Assembly (NCBI GenBank): GCA_038751365.1
Contig: JBCDGH010000014.1
Coordinates: forward strand, 1-29,488
From: JBCDGH01 sp038751365
GTDB lineage: Bacteria > Patescibacteriota > JACMRA01
DNA: 29,488 nt
Direction: 5' to 3'
Position numbers and translations under genes: made by a program. Every line of letters begins with the position of its first letter. The first letter of the stretch is position 1. Below, in pieces: positions 1 through 7,971 of the stretch. The notes beneath the pieces were generated by a model. That model was not told where the DNA came from. It saw nothing but the letters and a program-made list of their open reading frames with translations, and ran no database searches.

Positions 1-45
1 ATAAAAAGAAATTAATATTAAATTACTATTATTGTCAACGAATTA

Positions 46-74
46 TTGACAAGCTCATTGTTTTAGGATAATAA
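46..74 (+). promoter_or_regulatory. Putative sigma70 promoter of the hydrolase gene
   Basis: Perfect -35 TTGACA at 46-51, a 17-base spacer, and a -10-like TAATAA at 69-74 (GATAAT at 67-72 is an alternative). The start codon at 86 lies 11 bases after the -10, so the leader would be only a few bases. The -35 forms the right arm of an inverted repeat, TTGTCAA / TTGACAA (32-38 and 46-52), possibly an operator. Confidence 0.45.
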
Positions 75-85
75 AAAGACATCTC

Positions 86-967
86 ATGCTACTATTTATA
101 CATGGTTCCGGAGCGACAAACAGCCTATGGATACCTCAAATTAGAGGAATTTTTTCTTTTGAAGATCAAGATATTTCAGATAGGTATTTACTTGATTTGT
201 TTACTATATCCTTACCTGGTCACTCTAAAGATGATAAATATTTTGAGGCGCAAGATGTTGCCAGGGCTATTGAATTGTTAGTGCCTGAGAAGAGAGAAAA
301 GCAGTTAGAACTAGCTGATAAGCTAATATTTTCTAACAATAAAGAAGCTGTTAACGCTCTCAAAAGCCCTAAAGTATTTCTAATTGGTCACTCTATTGGG
401 GGAGTAGTTGCTCTAAACTACACCTTTAGAAATCTCAATTTAGTAGAAAAGATAGTGCTAGTGAGTTGTGCTTTTGACTTTGACAACATAGGTATTAATA
501 TTACAAGCTTTTTTTGTAATCAGCTTTTATTCCGAGTCAAGCCTAAGTATATTCAGAGCTTTCAACATAAAACTAGCAATATACGTCTAAAAACCCTCTT
601 CAGTATATGCCTAGAGAATCCTGATCGAAAAGCACTTAGGTCTTGTACCAAAATATGTCGTGAATATTCATTTGCTAGTATTTACAAGTTACTAAGTTTG
701 GAAGAGCAGCTGAAATTTTCTAAGATTCCTATTCTTGGTGTTGGCGGCTATAGCGATAGGTTAGTCTCGGCAAGCAGTTTCAAAAAACTCAAGAAATACT
801 TAAACAAACAAGATAAACTCTTATCTACCAAAAAGACTCTGATTCAAGAGCAGCAAACCACTCCACTGAATAATTTTATATACAAGTTATACCCTACCGG
901 ACACCATCCAATGGACGATCAAAGATTATGGTTTATTCAAGATGTTAGAGATTTTCTGGCTACTTAA
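86..967 (+). CDS. Alpha/beta-hydrolase fold protein (putative serine hydrolase)
   Basis: This 293-aa protein has the expected order of alpha/beta-hydrolase elements. An HGSG oxyanion-region motif sits at residues 6-9. A nucleophile elbow GHSIGG (101-106) gives Ser103 as nucleophile. A GGYSDR segment supplies a likely acid, Asp224, and GHHPM (272-276) supplies the catalytic His, 273 or 274. There is no signal peptide or membrane segment, so it is probably cytoplasmic. The substrate cannot be read; esterases, lipases, haloperoxidase-like and epoxide-hydrolase-like enzymes all share this fold. The segment between the early strands and the elbow (about residues 47-95) is charged and helical, and may be a lid or insertion. 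No Shine-Dalgarno sequence is seen. The gene has its own promoter and is probably monocistronic. Fold assignment is confident; function is not. Confidence 0.8.
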   Translation: MLLFIHGSGATNSLWIPQIRGIFSFEDQDISDRYLLDLFTISLPGHSKDDKYFEAQDVARAIELLVPEKREKQLELADKLIFSNNKEAVNALKSPKVFLIGHSIGGVVALNYTFRNLNLVEKIVLVSCAFDFDNIGINITSFFCNQLLFRVKPKYIQSFQHKTSNIRLKTLFSICLENPDRKALRSCTKICREYSFASIYKLLSLEEQLKFSKIPILGVGGYSDRLVSASSFKKLKKYLNKQDKLLSTKKTLIQEQQTTPLNNFIYKLYPTGHHPMDDQRLWFIQDVRDFLAT

Positions 968-992
968 TCACATCCAAATGGCTTAGCAATAA

Positions 993-1020
993 TTTACAAT
1001 ATTACAAGTTAAAATAGATT
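993..1020 (+). promoter_or_regulatory. Putative leaderless promoter of 1028-1996
   Basis: TTTACA at 993-998, a 16-base spacer, and TAGATT at 1015-1020. Transcription would begin at about 1027-1028, on the A of the ATG, giving a leaderless mRNA. The boxes are imperfect, so this is tentative. Confidence 0.35.
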
Positions 1021-1027
1021 AGAATAT

Positions 1028-1996
1028 ATGCACCACTCTCAAGAAAATAAAGCAAATACTTCAGAAAGTATAAAAACTAAAGACATACAATCAGCTGACA
1101 GAGCTTTAAAAATTTTAATTAACCCCTTGGCAAAAGAGCTTTTGACTGAATTTACAATAGTAGGGCAGTATCCAGATATTGTAGACAGCTTAATAGAAAA
1201 TAGAGCTGAGCCGGCGTATGCCAACATAAATCAGCAGTTAATAAGCTTTGCAACTAATTGGAATATTTTGCAATATGAAAAAGATCTGTCATCAGCGCAA
1301 AGAAAGCACATTATAAGTCATGATCTAAAAATACTCAGCGAAGAGTTGAAAAATATATTTGGTATTGATAAGTTTCGAAGACGTATACTGGACTTCAAAA
1401 ACAAAATTATGGGCTTTGATCAATCTAAAGCTAACAAGAATACTTCTTTTATCGATCGAATTAAATCGGAAAAAGACTATAATCAATCTGACTGGAATCC
1501 AAAGAATGATTTACCCGATTGGGGAGATGAGATTGATGCAGCTCTTTATAGAGAGTTTGATAAAAGAGTTCAAGAGCTTAGGAGACTGCGTTTGAATTCT
1601 TTAGAAGAACCTCAAAATACTCAAACACCTTCACAAATCTTGGAAGAAGATGCTAAACCAAATCCTTCTTTGAGTATACCAAAGTTTCTATCTAAAAAGC
1701 TACAGTCTCTCAGGAAGAGGGTAGTTAGTGAATTTAGCGAAGACTCAAAACCTCGATCAACATACACTACTCCTAAGTTACATAAGTATGATTTAAACTA
1801 CGAATTTCCTACTCTAGATCCTATGTATGGGGGATTCCCCGATAGTGAAGAGGTGTATAACCAAGATGTTGAGGAGAATTCTGCGAATCGTAAACCTGTT
1901 TACGAAGAAGTAGATGATGATTCTGAACAGGCTCATATAGTTGATCGTCCAATGAGTAACAATGACTACGCAAATTTGTTAAAGGGAGTTAAATAA
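1028..1996 (+). CDS. Hypothetical hydrophilic protein, first gene of the unknown block
   Basis: I do not recognise this 322-aa protein. The first ~180 residues look helical and rich in Lys, Glu and Asn, with a moderately conserved-looking NPLAKELLTEF segment near residues 32-42. From about residue 190 the chain becomes Pro/Ser/Glu-rich and probably disordered, ending in a strongly acidic stretch (EEVDDDSEQ). There is no signal peptide or transmembrane segment. The start follows directly on a -10-like hexamer and lacks a Shine-Dalgarno sequence. A perfect dyad (2015-2034) and the promoter of the next gene follow, so this gene is probably its own transcription unit. It opens a run of eight unrecognised genes and may be related to them functionally. 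The coding call rests on length, sensible composition and context. Confidence 0.75.
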   Translation: MHHSQENKANTSESIKTKDIQSADRALKILINPLAKELLTEFTIVGQYPDIVDSLIENRAEPAYANINQQLISFATNWNILQYEKDLSSAQRKHIISHDLKILSEELKNIFGIDKFRRRILDFKNKIMGFDQSKANKNTSFIDRIKSEKDYNQSDWNPKNDLPDWGDEIDAALYREFDKRVQELRRLRLNSLEEPQNTQTPSQILEEDAKPNPSLSIPKFLSKKLQSLRKRVVSEFSEDSKPRSTYTTPKLHKYDLNYEFPTLDPMYGGFPDSEEVYNQDVEENSANRKPVYEEVDDDSEQAHIVDRPMSNNDYANLLKGVK

Positions 1997-2014
1997 GAGT
2001 AGAAGGAAAAAATT

Positions 2015-2034
2015 AGACCTATTTGCATAGGTCT
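2015..2034. repeat. Perfect inverted repeat overlapping a -35 box
   Basis: Arms AGACCTAT (2015-2022) and ATAGGTCT (2027-2034) flank the loop TTGC. Its position over the -35 (2023-2028) of the next promoter suggests an operator. On the - strand the hairpin would be followed by a T-run, so it could terminate antisense transcription. On the + strand no T-run follows, so it is a poor terminator for the upstream gene. Confidence 0.6.
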
Positions 2035-2051
2035 TCGTTGTGTGTTATAAT
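2023..2051 (+). promoter_or_regulatory. Sigma70 promoter TTGCAT-17-TATAAT
   Basis: TTGCAT (2023-2028), an exact 17-base spacer, then consensus TATAAT (2046-2051). The ATG at 2074 follows after 22 bases, predicting a leader of about 15 bases without a Shine-Dalgarno sequence. The layout is the same as at 7921-7949. Confidence 0.7.
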
Positions 2052-2073
2052 GTAGTGTAAACATATACAAAAC

Positions 2074-2433
2074 ATGACTAATACTAGCAATCTCAAACAA
2101 CAAACCATTGAAGCTCTAATAATGGCTGAATCTTTAGAGCAGCTACCTAGTGGCAAATTTATATCTGTGCTCAAACTTAAGCTAAAGGCTGACAAGTTTG
2201 TCGAGGGGATAGCCTATATCGCAGAATTTGTGATTAAAGCAATGCTTGAAGTTGTTCCAGAGGATATATCAGAGAGAATGGATACACTTAGCTCAGAAAG
2301 CAAACACGATGAACTTGCTAATCTAATTACTATGTTAATTGCTACTAATTCCGACGCGGCTCAAGCTGCTGACAATGGTCTTAATTTTTCTTCCAAAGTA
2401 ATCGCTAAATTAAATAATATAGAGCTCTCCTAA
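2074..2433 (+). CDS. Small helical hypothetical protein
   Basis: A 119-aa protein of no recognised family, composed of probable amphipathic helices with Leu/Ile/Ala heptad-like spacing and balanced charges. The segment around residues 45-60 (EGIAYIAEFVIKAMLEVV) is hydrophobic enough for a buried helix, but it is interrupted by Glu and Lys and is not a convincing membrane span. It starts 22 bases after a consensus -10 and lacks a Shine-Dalgarno sequence. The next gene begins 37 bases downstream, so it probably leads an operon with the 1259-aa protein and the two genes after that. A small adaptor or chaperone for the large neighbour is one possibility, suggested only by position. Confidence 0.7.
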   Translation: MTNTSNLKQQTIEALIMAESLEQLPSGKFISVLKLKLKADKFVEGIAYIAEFVIKAMLEVVPEDISERMDTLSSESKHDELANLITMLIATNSDAAQAADNGLNFSSKVIAKLNNIELS

Positions 2434-2470
2434 ATTTTATAGCTTAACTACAAACTTAATCTAAACAAAT

Positions 2471-5400
2471 ATGAACTCACCAATTCGTGAAAATCCAAAC
2501 AAACTGGAAACTGAGATTAGAAAAGATTTATTAGGTAGTGGTCTAGAACTTTCGTTAGAAGAAGCAGAGTTACTAAAAAACAACTATACAAATGTTGCTG
2601 CCAGGATTGATTTTCAAAAAGGTACGCAGGACCTAATTAGCAAAATTAAGTCAATGTGTGTTGCTGAGAACTCAGGTAAGGGTCTAAATAAAATTTTGTT
2701 TAAACTAAAGAATAGCTTTAGCCAAAATTATAAGTCAATCGAAGCTTCTGTAAAGAATTACACCCTAGGCGAGGACCTGATATCCGTCTTTCGCGGTAAT
2801 AGGGAGAGTTATAGAAGTCAGTTGTCATGCTACGATAGTTACCAAGTTTGTCAGGAGCTAATTCGTGATTTAGCTGCAGATGATCTTAAAAAAATACAAA
2901 ATACTGACGAATTAAAACTTATTGAACAGGAAATCCTGCAGTTCAAACGTAACTGGATAAACTTTGCTAGAAAAGTAGATTTAGAAGAGAAAAACAGTCA
3001 GCAAGTAAATAGTGAGGGCGTTAAAGCTGATCGAACTAATCAAGATGCTGCTAGAAAAGTCAAAGTGGACTATCACCGATCTGGATTAGAAACAAATAAT
3101 GTCTGGCTAAAGCATGGATCTCGAGTTGTTACTGGTTTAGCAGCAGCAGCAGGCTTCGCTATTGGTGATCTGCCTAACCCTTTTGCTGACGGGAGAGGCG
3201 TTCTCTCTGGAACTACTAAAGGCCTTTTTAATTATTACCTGGGAGAAAAGAAGATAGTGGATCAGAAAGAAGAAGAGATTTTAAGAAATAGTCTTAAAGA
3301 AGTTGGGGTAAATATAGTGTCAGTACTAAACGGACCAGCGTCACAGGAAGTTTCTCAGGTTCTAGGTATGTTGTCCCTACTAGAGACACTTGTTAATGCA
3401 AATGACTTCAAAATACAAAGCGATGTCTATAATTATCTAAATCAGTTTTTAACCAAAACTATAGCAAAGTATTCACATAAGTTTGAAGGTGATGTCGATG
3501 ATTCGTTGATCAATTTGGGGGTGTTGATGTATCAACTCAAGGGCAAAGTTGAAACCCAAGAGAATCAGATGAGCCCTGATAGTCGTGAAATTAACAATAT
3601 TTTAGTTGATCAGTGTAACGCCTTAGCTAGAGTTGGGGACAGAATTACTGACGTTGCTAGTAAGCAAAAAAATAAAGAGTTTAGAACTCAAGCTAAAGAA
3701 GAAGCTAAAGAAGGTAGGAATGCAAGACTCTTAAAAAATTTAGGGATGACTTTGGGAGCTGTAGCTGGTGGTTGGGGGCTCAGGAAATTAACTAATGGAG
3801 TTATCGAAATTATGCAAGATAGTGGTAGCCCGGACATTAGTAATTTAAGCTCCAATGCAGTTAAACAGTCAGAAGATTTATTGAAAAAAGGAGCTAACCC
3901 ATTTATTCAAGAGTCAATTGAAAAAGGTTCTGATATAGGATTGTATAACGGAAAGCTGACCAATATGGAGTTAGAAAAGATTCTAGACTCTGCGAATCCT
4001 AAAATCAACATTAACGAGGCCTTAGACAGTCTTTATAATGATGATAATAACATGGTAGTGGCGCAATCCAGTGCGGATCTTCAGAAAGCTTTTAATATAT
4101 CGGCTCCCAATAATTCAGATCTGGATACAGCAATGGATAAACTTATTGAAAAAGATTACAACTTACAAGTTGCTGATACCAATAATGCTTTTGGTAAAAT
4201 CACAAATTTAGCTGATTCAGAGGCTGAGTTGCCTAAGAGTAGTAATTCTGAATTAAAGCTTGGTAATGTTTCTTCTAATAGTATTGATAAAGTATCAGAC
4301 AAGGTCGAGGTCAGTGTTAACCGATCTTCTACCACTAGCAATATAGCTGAGGCAGTTGGAGAAACCACTAAATCTACAGAGACAGTTGATTACATGACTA
4401 ATTATCTAGGTCCGTTGGGTGGAGCAGGGAAGTTTAAAACAAACTTCCAAGAAGGTATGGTTGATTGGCTGAAAGGTATACCCGGAGATAATGGTAAAAG
4501 TTTGTCAGAGCTTTATTCTGGTTTAGACTACGACCAGATGGGTGATAATATCACAAAATCTTTCGAGAAAGCTTTTAACGAAAATAAAGACGCCTTTAAA
4601 TACAACGGAGAATCCATTGATAGTTTTGAGGATATTAAAGACTTTAGTAAAATTACCGTAAAAGATAAAGTTGGTGCTGCTAATGTTACTAAAGCTTTGT
4701 CAGATGCTGTAGCTGAAGAAATTAAAGGAGGGATACCTACCTGGAATTCAAATTCTGAAACTGTCGACAATTGGATAAATGATGTCATGGGTGGTGAGCA
4801 TTATGAGCCCCCAAAACCTATAGAAAATAGTACTATTCCCGAAAATCCAGATATGCTTACAAAAGCAAGTCTAGGAGGTATTCCAGGTGCTCTTGTTGGT
4901 GCAAGCGCTGGTGGTTTAGTTGGAGGTGTTTCAGGCTATCATAATACTCAAGAAGGTCAAAGCAGAGCTAGAAACTTTGCTAAAGGTGCTGGCTTAGGAA
5001 TTCTTTCAGGTGCCACTGGAGGAGCTTTTACTGGTGCGAGTTTAGGAGCCGCTGGAATTAATAGTATGAGTGCTGGCCTTTGGGGCATGGTTGGTGGTGC
5101 TGGTCTTTCTTATGCTACTCGGAATAAGATCGAAAACAAACAAAGCAAAAGTCCTGAGAAACAAGAAGTTAGTAATTCTTTGCAGAAAATTGCTAGTTTT
5201 GCAAATATGATAGAAAATGATATTCAAACTTACGAACAACAAGGAACACCCCCTAATATCGAAGCCCTTAATCATGTATTACAAGATACAAATGAGAATA
5301 TCGCACTACTTGATCGCTTAGCAGAAGATAGAAATGTAGATCCTGATCAAGTAGCTAGCTACAGAAGACGACTTACTGAAATTAGCCAAAAACTAACTAG

Positions 5401-6250
5401 CATTAAAGAAATTTTAGAAAATTCTACGAACCAGGAAAATATTGAGAACTCAAATAATCTCAATAATTCCGGTGAATTGGACACAGAAATAAGTTCCAAG
5501 TTAAGCGAGGTTAACAATAATTTAGAAAACATGGAGCAAGAGAATGAATTAGAAAAAATTCAAGAAAGTATAAGATATTTAAATTTTGCTGAAGCCGACG
5601 TTAATAAATATTTAAATCTAACAAATCATAGTAAGCAAGCTAACCTTGATGAGCTAAAAAAAGAAATAATTAGAGTAAGAAATGTTTTAGCTACTAAGTA
5701 TATTACTCTTCTGTCTAATAATGATCCAGAGAAAAGTGATGATTCAGATTCAAGTCCTGATCCAGAGCCTAAATCAGAAAAAGAAGAAATAGTACGTGAC
5801 CTTAATATCCGTATTACCAAACTTAAAGAGCTAATAAATGATAACAGGGGAAAGCCTTTTTTAATTGAAAAAAAAGATAAAATTAAGAATACATTGCTTT
5901 ATAATAGGAACGAAATTATATCTTTCGAAGAGGATGATAGTATTTCTATTGAGCAAAGAGAGCGTAACTTAGAAAATAAGAAATGGCTCACCAACGAGCT
6001 AGTAGATTTTAAGGTGGAATCCGAACTTAAAAAAGTTTTAGATAGTTTAAATGATGATCCTAAAGAGCTTAGCGATAGGGAATTTAATGACAGAATTAAA
6101 ACTGCTCGGAGCCTACTTTTTGATATTGAGGAATACAAAGATGATATTGTGAATGATGACGAGTATAAAGGTACTTACGATAAGCTTGATGAAGACTATA
6201 AATCCATATCTGAGCTTTTGTCCAAGTTTAAAAAGCAAAGATCTGCCTAA
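2471..6250 (+). CDS. Very large hypothetical protein with glycine-zipper-like segment
   Basis: I do not recognise this 1259-aa protein. Residues 1-200 are helical and charged. Around 215-260 a Gly/Ala-rich hydrophobic stretch (VVTGLAAAAGFAIGD) occurs, and another lies near 420-440 (LGMTLGAVAGGWGLRKL). Residues 450-800 are Asn/Ser/Asp-rich with little hydrophobicity. Residues 801-886 form a striking Gly/Ala/Ser segment (GGIPGALVGASAGGLVGG, later GLGILSGATGGAFTGASLGA), resembling glycine-zipper membrane or packing modules. Residues 900-1259 are highly charged, coiled-coil-like and contain an acidic linker (DDSDSSPDPEPKSEKEE). There is no N-terminal signal peptide. The gene is followed 13 bases later by another charged helical protein, suggesting an operon. 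It could be a structural or scaffold protein. Tape-measure-like and effector-like roles were considered, but no phage or secretion genes accompany it. Confidence 0.8.
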   Translation: MNSPIRENPNKLETEIRKDLLGSGLELSLEEAELLKNNYTNVAARIDFQKGTQDLISKIKSMCVAENSGKGLNKILFKLKNSFSQNYKSIEASVKNYTLGEDLISVFRGNRESYRSQLSCYDSYQVCQELIRDLAADDLKKIQNTDELKLIEQEILQFKRNWINFARKVDLEEKNSQQVNSEGVKADRTNQDAARKVKVDYHRSGLETNNVWLKHGSRVVTGLAAAAGFAIGDLPNPFADGRGVLSGTTKGLFNYYLGEKKIVDQKEEEILRNSLKEVGVNIVSVLNGPASQEVSQVLGMLSLLETLVNANDFKIQSDVYNYLNQFLTKTIAKYSHKFEGDVDDSLINLGVLMYQLKGKVETQENQMSPDSREINNILVDQCNALARVGDRITDVASKQKNKEFRTQAKEEAKEGRNARLLKNLGMTLGAVAGGWGLRKLTNGVIEIMQDSGSPDISNLSSNAVKQSEDLLKKGANPFIQESIEKGSDIGLYNGKLTNMELEKILDSANPKININEALDSLYNDDNNMVVAQSSADLQKAFNISAPNNSDLDTAMDKLIEKDYNLQVADTNNAFGKITNLADSEAELPKSSNSELKLGNVSSNSIDKVSDKVEVSVNRSSTTSNIAEAVGETTKSTETVDYMTNYLGPLGGAGKFKTNFQEGMVDWLKGIPGDNGKSLSELYSGLDYDQMGDNITKSFEKAFNENKDAFKYNGESIDSFEDIKDFSKITVKDKVGAANVTKALSDAVAEEIKGGIPTWNSNSETVDNWINDVMGGEHYEPPKPIENSTIPENPDMLTKASLGGIPGALVGASAGGLVGGVSGYHNTQEGQSRARNFAKGAGLGILSGATGGAFTGASLGAAGINSMSAGLWGMVGGAGLSYATRNKIENKQSKSPEKQEVSNSLQKIASFANMIENDIQTYEQQGTPPNIEALNHVLQDTNENIALLDRLAEDRNVDPDQVASYRRRLTEISQKLTSIKEILENSTNQENIENSNNLNNSGELDTEISSKLSEVNNNLENMEQENELEKIQESIRYLNFAEADVNKYLNLTNHSKQANLDELKKEIIRVRNVLATKYITLLSNNDPEKSDDSDSSPDPEPKSEKEEIVRDLNIRITKLKELINDNRGKPFLIEKKDKIKNTLLYNRNEIISFEEDDSISIEQRERNLENKKWLTNELVDFKVESELKKVLDSLNDDPKELSDREFNDRIKTARSLLFDIEEYKDDIVNDDEYKGTYDKLDEDYKSISELLSKFKKQRSA

Positions 6251-6263
6251 ATCACTCAAAAGC

Positions 6264-6788
6264 ATGCCAAAATATATAGAAAAACATACAAAAAAAGAAA
6301 TACTAGTAGAGCTCAGCAAGTTAAAATCGTTTTGGCTAGATGTAAAAGCTGATCATGATTCTCAAGGTGAGTTTAGTCATGCTGTAGCTATGGATTATTT
6401 AGGTAGCCTGAAAGATATTTGGGTTTCTAAGCTTACACCCTTTAAAAACACTGATGATTTCCAAGTTAAGGAACTATTTGAAAAGTCAAAGCGGATTTAC
6501 GCAAAAATGACCATCTTTCTAGAACAATATATTGAACCAGTAACTTTAGACGAAGTTACCAAGATTGAGTCTGATCTTAAGCAGATTATCGAGGATATCC
6601 TTAAGTCTCGTAGATCTCAATCTTCACCTCGAAATTTAGAAAAAACTGAACTTAAGAAATACCTTAAGCGAGTCATAGATAGACTAGGTCTAGCTCAAAA
6701 AACTCATAATCCTAGTATAACTAATAAAGTCAAAGACGTAGATAAAAAACTTAATCTAATTATTACTAACGACCACCTTTATGTTTGA
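6264..6788 (+). CDS. Small charged helical protein, overlaps next gene
   Basis: A 174-aa protein of unknown family, predicted nearly all helical and rich in Lys, Glu and Leu. I chose ATG 6264 (MPKYIEKH) because the open frame's earlier ATG at 6153 lies inside the coding region of the 1259-aa gene; from 6264 the gene starts 13 bases after that stop. It ends in TGA at 6786-6788, the only TGA stop among the 19 complete genes, inside an 8-base overlap (ATGTTTGA) with the next gene. Translational coupling with the downstream coiled-coil protein is therefore likely. No signal peptide or membrane span is visible. Its role is probably tied to the large proteins of the same operon. Confidence 0.7.
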   Translation: MPKYIEKHTKKEILVELSKLKSFWLDVKADHDSQGEFSHAVAMDYLGSLKDIWVSKLTPFKNTDDFQVKELFEKSKRIYAKMTIFLEQYIEPVTLDEVTKIESDLKQIIEDILKSRRSQSSPRNLEKTELKKYLKRVIDRLGLAQKTHNPSITNKVKDVDKKLNLIITNDHLYV

Positions 6789-7854
6789 ATATGACGAAAA
6801 TTACAATAAACCAAAGCAAGTCCCTAAAGGTTTTGATGGTTTTATAGATAGAAAGTTACCCGAACTCAGTAAATCCGGCAAAGAGGTAAAAGAAAAGTAC
6901 GATGAGGCAAAGCTTCGTGAAGTAATTGAGGATATAGAAGAAAGATGTCCACAAATAAAAACCGATAAATCTGAGATCGATTGTTTCCTATCTTACGATG
7001 AGAATCAAATTTATTTCTCACCTGATTATTATCATTCCAGTGATATAAATTACGAAATAGAGCAAGTTTCTGGTAGGTTAGAAGATAGGGCTAATGTTTT
7101 GTCTATGGCTATAGTTTTAAACTCTTACGAGGCAGGTAAAAGCTATGAAGTAGATGTGAAAGAAATTGAAAAAACAGCTGAACTAGAGGAGGAGATTGAA
7201 ATTCTTACATCAGAGCTGAAAATAAAAAAAATTCATACAGATAACCTACGTAGAGATGTTAGAAGCATTAAGGCTACAGATCCTGATACACAAGAGAAGG
7301 TAGATTTTCTGGTACAATCTGAACAGGGGTTAAGAGAAATGGAGAATAAAATAAAAAAACTACAATCCAAAGTTAAAGATGTAAAATCTAAAAATCAGAA
7401 AGCTCCTGAGCAACGTAAGCAAAAAGTGGATCAATTTGTGGGTGAGTTGGAAGATTTTAAATATGAGCTTAAGTACCTCAATAGTGTTTTGGAGTCTAAA
7501 AATGATAAAAAACTTTTAACCAGAATAAAGGTAGTCTTAGGTGTAGACTCAAAGCAAAAGATTCGTGAAGATTCTATAGAATTTCTAAGAAAAAAGATCA
7601 GCAGTATTATTAATTCATTAGAGCAAATGGATAAGATTGCATGGGCTGTAGCCGGAATTGACGTAGAAGAAATTACTGAGATAAAAGAGAGAGCTGATAC
7701 TCAGTTGATCGACAGTAGTGTTGAGAAATTAGAACCTGTACAAGTCGATGATCCGATTACTTTACTTAATGAATTGTTTGAGGACAGTAAAAGATCTTTA
7801 AATACTTTAAACTCTAAAAAAAGTCAGTCAGAAAAACCTAGTAAAAAGAATTAA
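6781..7854 (+). CDS. Coiled-coil hypothetical protein
   Basis: A 357-aa protein of unknown family. Residues 1-110 form a mixed charged domain with two Cys (ERCPQI and IDCFLSY). Residues ~124-245 have the long Glu/Lys/Leu heptad pattern of a coiled coil, split by a short Asp/Pro/Asp turn (ATDPDTQEK), which could give an antiparallel hairpin. Residues ~250-300 form another helical bundle, and the C-terminus is a basic Ser/Lys tail. There is no signal peptide or membrane segment. The start overlaps the previous stop by 8 bases, so it is in the same operon and probably translationally coupled. It is probably the last gene of the unit that begins at 2074, since a new promoter follows at 7921. A structural or tethering role is inferred from the coiled coil only. 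Confidence 0.75.
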   Translation: MFEYDENYNKPKQVPKGFDGFIDRKLPELSKSGKEVKEKYDEAKLREVIEDIEERCPQIKTDKSEIDCFLSYDENQIYFSPDYYHSSDINYEIEQVSGRLEDRANVLSMAIVLNSYEAGKSYEVDVKEIEKTAELEEEIEILTSELKIKKIHTDNLRRDVRSIKATDPDTQEKVDFLVQSEQGLREMENKIKKLQSKVKDVKSKNQKAPEQRKQKVDQFVGELEDFKYELKYLNSVLESKNDKKLLTRIKVVLGVDSKQKIREDSIEFLRKKISSIINSLEQMDKIAWAVAGIDVEEITEIKERADTQLIDSSVEKLEPVQVDDPITLLNELFEDSKRSLNTLNSKKSQSEKPSKKN

Positions 7855-7889
7855 ATTTAGAAAACTAATTTACAAAGCTAATTTTGACA

Positions 7890-7912
7890 AAGGTAGATTT
7901 TTATGCTACCTT
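7890..7912. repeat. Inverted repeat in the 7855-7971 intergenic region
   Basis: AAGGTAG (7890-7896) and CTACCTT (7906-7912) form a perfect 7-bp stem around a 9-base T-rich loop. A -35-like TTGACA (7884-7889) abuts it. No T-run follows, so it is at best a weak terminator; it may instead be a protein-binding dyad. Confidence 0.4.
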
Positions 7913-7920
7913 ACGTTAAA

Positions 7921-7949
7921 TTGCATACATTTTAATTATGTATTATACT
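7921..7949 (+). promoter_or_regulatory. Sigma70 promoter TTGCAT-17-TATACT with dyad in spacer
   Basis: TTGCAT (7921-7926), a 17-base spacer, TATACT (7944-7949); the ATG at 7972 follows after 22 bases, exactly as for the promoter at 2023-2051. An inverted repeat ATACAT / ATGTAT (7925-7930 and 7938-7943) fills the spacer and could be an operator. Confidence 0.7.
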
Positions 7950-7971
7950 TAGGATTATAGCACAAACAAAA

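Noticed and set aside
6153..6263. Upstream extension of the 174-aa gene to ATG 6153
   Set aside because: It would overlap the 3' end of the 1259-aa gene by about 100 bases; the ATG at 6264 fits the spacing of neighbouring genes.
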